Source of the DNA: Clostridiales bacterium UBA4821
GTDB taxonomy: Bacteria > Bacillota > Clostridia > Acetivibrionales > UBA4821
Assembly (NCBI GenBank): GCA_002402315.1
Contig: DHFP01000224.1
Location: 1-7,136, forward strand
Reading direction: 5' to 3'
Length of the DNA stretch: 7,136 bases
Shown here: piece after piece, positions 1-5,726 of the stretch
Position numbering within the stretch: the stretch's first letter is position 1
How the letters are laid out: every line of letters begins with the position of its first letter
Position numbers and translations under genes: made by a program
Notes under the pieces: model-generated
The model's database searches: none
What the model was told of the DNA's origin: nothing
What the model saw: only the letters and a program-made list of their open reading frames with translations

Positions 1-6
1 TAAACA

Positions 7-22
7 TTCATGATTTTGCCGT
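7..22. repeat. Left copy of a 16-bp direct repeat
   Basis: TTCATGATTTTGCCGT at 7-22 recurs exactly at 7120-7135, in the same orientation. The flanking bases differ (A before and G after here; G before and T after at the right copy). I saw no third copy in the window. Confidence 0.6.
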
Positions 23-35
23 GTAAACAAATCTC

Positions 36-64
36 TTGTATATATTTTTTTGTTACTATATAAT
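36..64 (+). promoter_or_regulatory. Probable sigma-A promoter of the cmk operon
   Basis: A perfect TATAAT -10 hexamer lies at 59-64. A TTGTAT -35-like hexamer lies at 36-41, exactly 17 bases upstream. The -35 matches the TTGACA consensus only in TTG. Transcription would start near 71, leaving a leader of about 70 bases before cmk. No other gene lies between this site and cmk, so it probably drives cmk, plsC and the IspH-S1 gene together. The assignment rests on hexamers alone. Confidence 0.55.
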
Positions 65-72
65 ATTTTTTG

Positions 73-112
73 ACTAAATTCCGTGTCATAAGTTGTAAGT
101 CAGTAATTTAGT
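73..112 (+). promoter_or_regulatory. Inverted repeat with T-rich tail in the cmk leader
   Basis: ACTAAATT (73-80) and AATTTAGT (105-112) are perfect 8-base complements around a 24-base loop, followed by a T-rich stretch to about 127. A competing pairing, TGACT (71-75) with AGTCA (98-102), overlaps it. The form resembles a weak attenuator in the 5' leader, but the stem has only one G-C pair and may not be stable. No known riboswitch class is recognisable here. Confidence 0.25.
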
Positions 113-143
113 TTTCTTTTTTATTTAAGTAGGAGGAAGCTTT

Positions 144-833
144 TTGAGTAAGAAAATTGCTATAGCTATAGACGGGCCCGCTGGTGCCGGAAAGAGCACG
201 GCAGCCAGAATGGCAGCAGAAAAACTGGGAATCATCTATATTGATACGGGCGCAATGTATAGGGCAGTAGCGCTTGATACAATCAGAAAAGGTATTGATA
301 CAAGAGATAAAGAAAAAGTATCACAGCTGGTTGGGGAGATTAACGTCTCTATAGAGTTGACTAAGGCGGGACAAGTTATCTTTCTAGGAAATGAGGATGT
401 AAAACACCTTATTAGAACACCTGAAGTATCTATTGGTTCGTCAAATGTAGCTGCTGTTCCCGAAGTCAGAAAAAGAATGGTAGATATTCAAAGAGGGATT
501 GCAGCTGCAAACAGCGTTGTAATGGATGGTAGGGATATAGGGACCTGGGTACTTCCGGATGCCGACTTGAAGATTTTTTTAACTGCATCTGTGGAAGAAC
601 GGGCAAAGAGAAGATACAGCGAACTGATTGGAAAAGGGAACTGTACAGCTTCTATTGAAGAAGTAGAAGCAGATATAAGATATAGGGATTTTAATGACAC
701 AACCAGAGAGTATGCTCCATTAAAAGCGGCAGATGACGCGAAGATTATTGATTCTACAGGTAAGACTATAGATGAGGTAGTACAAATGATACTGGATGAA
801 GTCAATAAAATTAATGGCTTAAAGGTGGAATAG
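144..833 (+). CDS. cmk: Cytidylate kinase (CMP/dCMP kinase)
   Basis: A cytosolic kinase that transfers phosphate from ATP to CMP and dCMP, making CDP and dCDP for nucleic acid and CDP-lipid synthesis. The 229-residue length is typical of the family. A P-loop GPAGAGKST is at residues 11-19, followed by DTGAMYR (34-40), DGRDIGT (128-134) and the lid/CMP-binding segment RDFNDTTR (181-188), which carries the conserved Arg and Asp residues. The start is TTG, chosen because AGGAGG (131-136) sits 7 bases upstream and the family's N-terminal KKIAIAIDGP strand begins just after it. It is first in an operon: the plsC ATG follows directly on its TAG. Nothing is missing; an active enzyme is expected. Confidence 0.96.
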   Translation: MSKKIAIAIDGPAGAGKSTAARMAAEKLGIIYIDTGAMYRAVALDTIRKGIDTRDKEKVSQLVGEINVSIELTKAGQVIFLGNEDVKHLIRTPEVSIGSSNVAAVPEVRKRMVDIQRGIAAANSVVMDGRDIGTWVLPDADLKIFLTASVEERAKRRYSELIGKGNCTASIEEVEADIRYRDFNDTTREYAPLKAADDAKIIDSTGKTIDEVVQMILDEVNKINGLKVE

Positions 834-1418
834 ATGATTAGGGAAATTGCCAGGCTGTTGGTACTGGTGTACTTCAAAATCTTTCATAGGGCAGAATTTA
901 TTAATCTCAGAAGAAATGTTCCACAGACAGGAGCATTAATTCTCTATGCAAATCATATAAGCAACGCAGATCCTCTTCTGCTAGGTTGTGCAATAAGACG
1001 CATGGTTTACTTTATGGCTAAACAGGAACTTTTTAAAAATAGGTTAATAAGCCGCTTAATGACTGAATTAGGAGTTTTTCCTGTTAAAAGAGGTGCAGGT
1101 GATGTATCAGCAATCAAGAATGCTCTGGCAAAATTAAAGTTAGGCGGCATATTATCTATGTTTCCTGAAGGTACAAGAAGAAAGCCGGGAAAGCCGGCAG
1201 AGGTAAAGCCAGGGTTAGCCATGCTTGCAATTAGGGCAAAATGTCCGGTATTACCTGCAGTAGTTGTAGGAAAACCCAGGTTTTTAAATAAAATGAAAGT
1301 TATTTATGGCAAGCCTATAGACTTATCAGAGTATTATGGTAAAGACCTTGCTAATGAAGATTACATACAGATTTCAGAAATGCTTATGAAAGAAACAGAG
1401 AAACTTATGGAGGGTTAG
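834..1418 (+). CDS. plsC: 1-acyl-sn-glycerol-3-phosphate acyltransferase (PlsC family)
   Basis: A peripheral membrane enzyme that acylates lysophosphatidic acid at sn-2 to give phosphatidic acid, the precursor of all phospholipids. At 194 residues it is a short, single-domain member. The family motifs appear in order: catalytic H41-x4-D46 in NHISNAD, FPVKRG (82-87), the substrate-binding FPEGTR (110-115), and VLPAVV (139-144). The N-terminus has a short amphipathic or hydrophobic stretch (LLVLVYFKIF, residues 8-17) that may anchor it. The ATG abuts the cmk TAG with AAAGGTGG just upstream inside cmk, so translation is probably coupled. The cmk-plsC-ispH/S1 order is a known clostridial arrangement. 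Acyl donor (acyl-ACP or acyl-CoA) cannot be read from sequence. Confidence 0.92.
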   Translation: MIREIARLLVLVYFKIFHRAEFINLRRNVPQTGALILYANHISNADPLLLGCAIRRMVYFMAKQELFKNRLISRLMTELGVFPVKRGAGDVSAIKNALAKLKLGGILSMFPEGTRRKPGKPAEVKPGLAMLAIRAKCPVLPAVVVGKPRFLNKMKVIYGKPIDLSEYYGKDLANEDYIQISEMLMKETEKLMEG

Positions 1419-1420
1419 GT

Positions 1421-3652
1421 TTGAAAATAGTTGTTGCAAAGACGGCAGGATTTTGCTTTGGAGTTAGCAGGGCTATCAAAATGGTTCAGAATTCCTTAGA
1501 CAAAAAGACTGACAAAAAAATATTTTCGCTTGGTCCAATAATTCACAACAAGCAAGTAGTTGAGGAGTTTGAGAACAAAGGGGTAAGTGTTGTTGACAGC
1601 ATAGAGCAGGTGGAGGACGAAAGTACTCTCATTGTCAGAGCTCATGGAGTTTCACCCAAAGTATATGAACAAATGAGAGAGAAGAAGGTAGAGACTGTTG
1701 ATACAACATGTCCTTTTGTAAAAAAAATACATAAGATAGTTTCAGAATGCTGCAGCGTTGATTGTAAAACAATAATTGTGGGAGATAGGGAGCATCCCGA
1801 AGTTATCGGGATTAAGGGATGGAGTGAGGACGCCATAGTGATCGGAGATGAGGAGGAGGCCAAAAGTATTGAGGTATCCGGAAAGGTATGTGTTGTTGCT
1901 CAAACAACACTATCAAAGGAGAAATGGGATAATATTTGCGCTATTTTAAAACAAGAATCAGATCAAATTGAGATTCACAATACAATATGTAATGCTACAT
2001 CTGAGAGACAGAAAGAAGCACAAGAAATAGCCAGGCAAGTGGATATAATGTTTATAGTAGGTGATCCGAACAGTTCCAACACGAGAAAACTATATGAAAT
2101 CAGCAAAAAATATTGTGGAAACACGTTTTTAATAGAAAATGCAAACCAACTGGATAAGGTGTTAAGTACTGGGGGCGGTTCTTTACTCAGCACTGACTTT
2201 AAGGTTGGCATAACAGCAGGAGCCTCAACTCCTGACCGTATAATCAAGGAGGTAACAGGTAAAATGAGCGAAATTAACAAACCAATAGAAGAGGAAATGA
2301 GTTTTGAGGAACTATTTGAAAAAACTATGAGGACTCTTGAAAATGGAGAGATTTTAAAAGGTAAGGTTATAGGTGTGACAAACAAAGAGGTGTCTGTTGA
2401 CCTTGGATATAAAGCTGATGGAATAATACCACTTGAGGAATTCTCAGATAACCCTGAAGAAAAGCCATCTGAACTATTTAAACCAGGTGACGAGATTGAA
2501 GTATATGTTATGAAAGTGAATGATGGTGAAGGAAATGTACTGTTATCAAGAAAACGCATTGAGTATACCAAGGGATGGGACAGGCTTGCTGAAGCTTATG
2601 AAAATGGTACATTTGTAAAAGGAACGGTAAGTGATGTAGTAAACGGTGGGGTAATAGCTTTAGTAAGCGGCCTAAAAGTTTTTATACCGGCCTCACAGCT
2701 TAGCGATAGATATGTGGATGATTTAAATGAATTCCGGAAGAAATCATTGGAGCTAAAAATACTTGACTTTAACAGGCAGAAGAAAAAAGTAGTAGGGTCA
2801 CATAAGGCAGTACTGATGCATGAAAGAGAGATTGCAAAGAAAGACTTATGGCAGAAAATTGAGGTGGGCCAGGTCTTAAAGGGAGCAGCAAAGAGGATAA
2901 CCGATTTTGGCGTATTTATTGATATAGGCGGGGTAGATGGATTGATTCATATATCCGAGCTATCCTGGAATAGGATTAAGCATCCGTCTGAATTGGTAAA
3001 AGTGGGTCAGGAATTAGAGGTAAGGGTACTCGAATTAGATAGGGAGAAAGAGAAGATATCGTTAGGTTATAGAAAGGCTGCAGATGACCCGTGGCAGAGT
3101 GCTATAAATAAGCATGAGGTTGGCAAGGTGGTCAACGGAAAGGTGGTTAATATGATGCCTTTTGGCGCTTTTGTCGAGATAGAACCCGGACTTACAGGCC
3201 TGGTTCATGTTTCACAGATATCCAATAGGAGAGTTGCCAAACCCCAGGATGTACTCTCAATAGGCCAGGAGGTCGAAGCAAAGATTACGGAGATTGACAT
3301 GGAAAAGAAGAAGATTTCCATGAGTATCAAGGAAACACTTCCCATTGTTGAAGTTTCCAAGGTGGAAAAAACCGAAAAGCCAGAACATTATGAAGTAATT
3401 CCCGATGAACATAAGGAAGAAATGAATCTAACCCTTGGGGATCTGGTAAACAAAGCTGAGCTTAATAAGGTTGATGAGGTTCAAAAGGGTGAGGAAGAGA
3501 AGGCTGAGGACGGCAAGGCAGAGCTGCCGGTAGAGGAGAAAAAAGCTGAGGAAGAGCCTGAAAAAGAAACTGGCGCTAAACCGGCGGATGGTGGCGAAAA
3601 TGAGACTGACAGCGAGCAAACTAAGGATGATGCCGGAGAAGATGAGAAATAA
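1421..3652 (+). CDS. ispH: Bifunctional IspH (HMBPP reductase) - S1 RNA-binding protein fusion
   Basis: Residues 1 to about 283 form 4-hydroxy-3-methylbut-2-enyl diphosphate reductase, the last step of the MEP isoprenoid pathway. The three Fe-S cysteines are present (C12 in GFCFGV, C97 in TTCPFV, C190 in NTICNATSERQ), as are substrate-site H42, H75 (RAHG), H125/E127 (EHPEVIG), SSN (218-220) and ASTP (268-271). Four S1 domains follow, at roughly 309-378, 397-463, 482-550 and 567-636. The third and fourth are the most canonical (FGVFIDIGGVDGLIHISELS; FGAFVEIEPGLTGLVHVSQIS). Residues 645-743 form an acidic, Glu/Lys-rich, probably disordered tail. There is no stop or shift between the halves. TTG is chosen as start because GGAGG (1409-1413) is 7 bases upstream and IspH begins at once. 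This fusion is known in clostridia; whether the S1 half acts on the ribosome like RpsA is inferred. Confidence 0.95.
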   Translation: MKIVVAKTAGFCFGVSRAIKMVQNSLDKKTDKKIFSLGPIIHNKQVVEEFENKGVSVVDSIEQVEDESTLIVRAHGVSPKVYEQMREKKVETVDTTCPFVKKIHKIVSECCSVDCKTIIVGDREHPEVIGIKGWSEDAIVIGDEEEAKSIEVSGKVCVVAQTTLSKEKWDNICAILKQESDQIEIHNTICNATSERQKEAQEIARQVDIMFIVGDPNSSNTRKLYEISKKYCGNTFLIENANQLDKVLSTGGGSLLSTDFKVGITAGASTPDRIIKEVTGKMSEINKPIEEEMSFEELFEKTMRTLENGEILKGKVIGVTNKEVSVDLGYKADGIIPLEEFSDNPEEKPSELFKPGDEIEVYVMKVNDGEGNVLLSRKRIEYTKGWDRLAEAYENGTFVKGTVSDVVNGGVIALVSGLKVFIPASQLSDRYVDDLNEFRKKSLELKILDFNRQKKKVVGSHKAVLMHEREIAKKDLWQKIEVGQVLKGAAKRITDFGVFIDIGGVDGLIHISELSWNRIKHPSELVKVGQELEVRVLELDREKEKISLGYRKAADDPWQSAINKHEVGKVVNGKVVNMMPFGAFVEIEPGLTGLVHVSQISNRRVAKPQDVLSIGQEVEAKITEIDMEKKKISMSIKETLPIVEVSKVEKTEKPEHYEVIPDEHKEEMNLTLGDLVNKAELNKVDEVQKGEEEKAEDGKAELPVEEKKAEEEPEKETGAKPADGGENETDSEQTKDDAGEDEK

Positions 3653-3678
3653 AGCTGCTTAGATAAAAAATAGAGGAT

Positions 3679-3710
3679 AAAAAAAGCTCCTGTGTTCACG
3701 AGCTTTTTTT
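3679..3710 (+). terminator. Intrinsic terminator after the IspH-S1 gene
   Basis: AAAAAAAGCTC (3679-3689) pairs perfectly with GAGCTTTTTTT (3700-3710) around a 10-base loop, giving an 11-bp stem ending in seven T. It lies 26 bases after the IspH-S1 stop and closes the cmk operon. The A-run on the left arm means it may also work for transcription from the opposite strand. Confidence 0.9.
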
Positions 3711-3746
3711 ATGAGTATTATATTTATCAGAAAATTACAAATATAA

Positions 3747-3775
3747 TTGACTTTTTATACAGAATATTGTAAGAT
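3747..3775 (+). promoter_or_regulatory. Probable promoter of the toxin/immunity pair
   Basis: TTGACT (3747-3752, five of six to the -35 consensus) and TAAGAT (3770-3775, four of six to the -10) are separated by exactly 17 bases. Transcription would begin near 3782, giving a leader of about 200 bases. It lies after the operon terminator, so the toxin pair is likely transcribed independently of ispH. Confidence 0.5.
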
Positions 3776-3949
3776 TAATAAATATATTTAATAATTTAGT
3801 TTATCTTTGCGGCTAATTCGTAAAAGAGTATTATGCAAGTAAGTTAGATAGTTTATTTTTCTGACGGAATAAATGTTTTATTTTACCAAACAATAATAGA
3901 TTTAGCTAATATATAGAAACGTTTGTAGCACTCGCAGAAGGAGATTTCT

Positions 3950-3967
3950 TTTAAAAAATTTTTTAAA
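3950..3967. repeat. 18-bp perfect A/T palindrome next to the toxin Shine-Dalgarno site
   Basis: TTTAAAAAA (3950-3958) is directly followed by its reverse complement TTTTTTAAA (3959-3967). Its last three bases are the AAA of the AAAGGAGG ribosome binding site (3965-3972). It could be an operator or a structure that limits translation, but such all-A/T palindromes also arise by chance in AT-rich leaders. Confidence 0.35.
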
Positions 3968-3980
3968 GGAGGAATTTGGA

Positions 3981-4586
3981 ATGCGGGTCTACGGGATTGT
4001 AATCTTAACAAGCAGGGAGAAGGCTATTTGTAGGAAACTTTTCATTACGCTGCTTGTACTTTGTTTTTCCTTTGTCAGTCTGACTCCAGCTCACGCCAGT
4101 ATATCGGCAGTTACAGCCAGCGCTGTTACTGGAGCCGGTGCCGGAGCACTTGGGATTATGGCTTTTCTACCACCAGTCGCGCCGGTAGTAGTTGTTGGAG
4201 CTGCAGTTGTTGGAGGTATTGGCGGAGTAGTTGCGTGGTGGGAAGTCAAATCAGGCAAAGAAAAGTCACAAATTGAAGAGATTATTCCAGGTATCAAGAT
4301 AGATGAAAAAATATACAGAGATCATATTCTAGATAGGCATGGACCTGATTCTCAAATAAAGGGTAAAGCAAAGTTCCGTCCGGGGTTTAATATCAAGAAA
4401 GAGATTGGGGAGACTATCAAAAACCCAGATGTAGTTAAGCCCAACACGGATGGACGGCCTGGAAAAATTTTTGAAAAGGGTTACGGTCAGCCTATCGGGT
4501 ATGATCCGGACGGCAAGCCTGTAAGCAGGATGAAGGTCGTTGTAGATGAAAAAGGTTTTGTCAGTACATCATATCCAATAAAGTAG
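3981..4586 (+). CDS. Secreted toxin candidate with BECR-like ribonuclease C-terminal domain
   Basis: A 201-residue protein. The ATG follows AAAGGAGG (3965-3972) by 8 bases. Residues 1-39 look like a Sec signal peptide: basic n-region, hydrophobic core LFITLLVLCFSFVSL (20-34), cleavage probably after AHA (37-39). Residues 50-87 are a Gly/Val/Ala-rich hydrophobic stretch (GAGAGALG, VVVVGAAVVGGIGGVV) that could insert in a membrane. Residues about 103-201 look like a small toxin nuclease: DHILDRHG (114-121) with two histidines, GR at 158-159, a GYGQPIGYD segment (167-175), and a terminal strand with VVVDEKGF and STSYPI (195-200). His near the start and a final [ST]-x-[YW]-P strand recall the Barnase/EndoU/colicin E5-D/RelE (BECR) toxins; this is a pattern-based inference. 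A probable immunity gene follows 13 bases downstream. No LXG, RHS or CdiA delivery domain is present, so how it would reach a target cell is unclear. Confidence 0.6.
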   Translation: MRVYGIVILTSREKAICRKLFITLLVLCFSFVSLTPAHASISAVTASAVTGAGAGALGIMAFLPPVAPVVVVGAAVVGGIGGVVAWWEVKSGKEKSQIEEIIPGIKIDEKIYRDHILDRHGPDSQIKGKAKFRPGFNIKKEIGETIKNPDVVKPNTDGRPGKIFEKGYGQPIGYDPDGKPVSRMKVVVDEKGFVSTSYPIK

Positions 4587-4599
4587 AGGAGGTATAAAT

Positions 4600-4917
4600 A
4601 TGGCGATTACGTTTTACGTGGCAGATAATATTAAAGAAGTTAGGAATAACGGCAATTTCGTAATTTTCTATGAGGATATATATGAATTTTTAAAAAATAG
4701 TCTCAATGGTTCCAATGCTGAGCTTTTGTTAGGGTTAGACCGCGACGGGGATAAGATATTCAGCACTGATGAAATCAAACAGCTTCAAGGTATCTGCAGG
4801 CAACTAGTAAATCTATATACCCAAGAAGAAAAGATTATTAATTTTGCAAATAAACTGATAGATTTGTGTTCATTATCCATGACCACAGGAAAATCCATTA
4901 TAGCATTTGGCGATTAG
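4600..4917 (+). CDS. Probable immunity protein of the upstream toxin
   Basis: A 105-residue acidic protein without signal peptide or membrane segment, so expected in the cytosol, where an RNase inhibitor is needed. AGAGGAGG (4585-4592) overlaps the toxin stop codon and lies 7 bases before the ATG, tying its translation to the toxin gene. I recognise no named family. It begins with a predicted strand-rich part (ITFYVADN; NFVIFYEDIYEFL), then a helical half (EIKQLQGICRQLVNLY). Residues 47-58 (DRDGDKIFSTDE) fit the EF-hand loop spacing, with acidic residues at positions 1, 3, 5 and 12, though Lys replaces the usual Gly at position 6. The immunity role is inferred from position, size and pairing only. 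It could instead be an unrelated small protein. Confidence 0.55.
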   Translation: MAITFYVADNIKEVRNNGNFVIFYEDIYEFLKNSLNGSNAELLLGLDRDGDKIFSTDEIKQLQGICRQLVNLYTQEEKIINFANKLIDLCSLSMTTGKSIIAFGD

Positions 4918-4925
4918 CTTCTTAG

Positions 4926-5492
4926 TATGGAACAGCAGGAGATACAGACTCATCAAGGCTATTCTGGATATTCAACTACTATGGACATCAGCAGGTACAG
5001 ATACTTGATGGTGGCTACGAAGCCTGGAAGAACAGCGGTTATGAAGTTACTACCGAAATACCTCAAGTTGATCCGGCAGCATACACTATTGACGAAAAGA
5101 AAATTAACACTGCAATAAATGCAACTAAAGAAGATGTTTTAGCAGCAGTCAACAGCGGAGCTGCATTAATCGATGCCAGAGCTAGTGCGCCGGGAAGAAT
5201 AAAAGGATGCACAGTTATTGCATATTCCAAAAATTTCAATGCAGACGGTACTTTTAAAAGCAAGGATGAATTGGAGTCTCTCTATGCGGCTTTTGACAAG
5301 CACGAGCCTGTAATAGTTTACTGCAATAGCGGGACGACTGCTGCAACCACATGGTATGTGCTGACTGAGGTACTTAAGTTCAAGAATGTTAAGTTATATG
5401 ATGCTTCATGGCATGAATGGGGACTTCTGGGCCCGGTTGAATATCCAAGGCAAATAGCATGTAATGTACGGCGAATTCATGAAGCAAAATAA
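4926..5492 (+). pseudogene. 5'-truncated two-domain sulfurtransferase (rhodanese) remnant
   Basis: The frame is open from the TAG at 4923-4925 to the TAA at 5490-5492 (188 codons). Counting from 4926, residues 1-46 are the end of a first rhodanese domain (LFWIFNYYGHQQVQILDGG at 12-30, then YEAWKNSGYEVTTEIP). Residues about 65-168 are a whole second domain: LIDARA (81-86), GRIKGC (90-95), the active-site loop CNSGTTA with Cys133, and ASWHEWG (160-166). Tandem-domain enzymes of the thiosulfate/3-mercaptopyruvate sulfurtransferase type are usually near 280-300 residues, so roughly the first 100 are missing. There is no ATG or GTG in frame near the front; the only internal option is a TTG at 5271, inside the second domain. 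The break falls within 9 bases of the immunity gene stop, which suggests replacement of the 5' part by the toxin cassette. Catalytic residues look intact, but expression of a working enzyme is unlikely. Confidence 0.8.
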
Positions 5493-5509
5493 TTCCATAA
5501 ATGGGGTTT

Positions 5510-5536
5510 AAGGGGCGAAAGCCCCTTTTAAATTTT
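5510..5536 (+). terminator. Intrinsic terminator after the sulfurtransferase remnant
   Basis: AAGGGGC (5510-5516) pairs with GCCCCTT (5521-5527) across a GAAA tetraloop and is followed by TTTAAATTTT. The stem is short but G-C rich with a stabilising GNRA loop. It lies 17 bases after the TAA of the remnant and probably was that gene's original terminator. Confidence 0.75.
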
Positions 5537-5543
5537 GATTTTC

Positions 5544-5597
5544 GGGGACATTTCTTAACGTAAAAGGAATACTAAATATTCAGAAAGATGTGTCCCC
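5544..5597. repeat. GGGGACA / TGTCCCC inverted repeat
   Basis: GGGGACA (5544-5550) and TGTCCCC (5591-5597) form a 7-bp perfect stem. After a 4-base bulge, TTTCT (5551-5555) can pair with AGAAA (5582-5586). The 54-base unit looks like a small palindromic element of the REP/MITE kind. Its left arm also overlaps the possible left end of the insertion sequence. Copy number cannot be judged from one window. Confidence 0.45.
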
Positions 5598-5617
5598 ATA
5601 CCTTAAGTAAAAAAACT

Positions 5618-5664
5618 AACTGGAATAGCCTAAAATCAAGGGTTTATTCCAGTTTTTGTTTTGT
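5618..5664 (+). terminator. Strong hairpin with T-tract upstream of the transposase
   Basis: AACTGGAATA (5618-5627) is perfectly complementary to TATTCCAGTT (5645-5654) with a 17-base loop, followed by TTTGTTTT and preceded by a run of A. It has the form of an intrinsic terminator usable in either direction. Placed just before the transposase promoter, it would stop outside transcription entering the transposase, a common safeguard in insertion sequences. Confidence 0.65.
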
Positions 5665-5689
5665 GTTATCATGTAAAATATTATATAAT
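5661..5689 (+). promoter_or_regulatory. Possible transposase promoter
   Basis: TATAAT at 5684-5689 has a weak TTGTGT -35 (5661-5666) at a 17-base spacing. The -35 overlaps the T-rich tail of the preceding hairpin. Transcription would start near 5696, about 30 bases before the transposase ATG. Confidence 0.4.
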
Positions 5690-5726
5690 ATGTTTAAATA
5701 AAACATAAAAGGAATAATGTGATAAT

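Larger units (their letters stand above)
3653..3980. other. AT-rich intergenic spacer of 328 bases
   Basis: No credible coding region is visible on either strand. The spacer contains the operon terminator, a promoter-like pair (3747-3775), and a palindrome beside the ribosome binding site of the next gene (3950-3967). The stretch between about 3782 and 3950 would be a long leader of the secreted toxin mRNA. I see no recognised riboswitch or RNA gene in it. Confidence 0.7.

Noticed and set aside
488..877. 129-codon minus-strand frame across the end of cmk
   Set aside because: It is antisense to conserved cmk codons, Ser/Ile-rich, and lacks any recognisable domain.
1975..2571. 198-codon minus-strand frame
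   Set aside because: It lies opposite the IspH-S1 gene, is low in complexity with many Ser, Ile and Leu, has no motif, and is a shadow of the coding strand.
3926..3933. TAGCACTC, resembling the left arm of a CIRCE heat-shock operator
   Set aside because: The required inverted right arm GAGTGCTA does not occur after a 9-base gap, so there is no operator.
4061..4276. 71-codon plus-strand frame rich in Ser, Cys and Trp
   Set aside because: It is a shifted reading of the toxin gene's Gly/Val-rich segment and has no binding site of its own.
4738..4773. Dockerin repeat in the putative immunity protein
   Set aside because: Only one calcium-loop-like segment is present, not the paired repeats of a dockerin, and the protein has no signal peptide.
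4927..5118. 63-codon plus-strand frame starting with ATG at 4927
   Set aside because: It is an out-of-frame reading of the sulfurtransferase remnant, whose real frame is open across the whole stretch and shows clear rhodanese sequence.
5271..5492. 73-codon gene starting at TTG 5271
   Set aside because: This start lies within the second rhodanese domain; homology continues upstream in frame to 4926, so it is not a true gene start.
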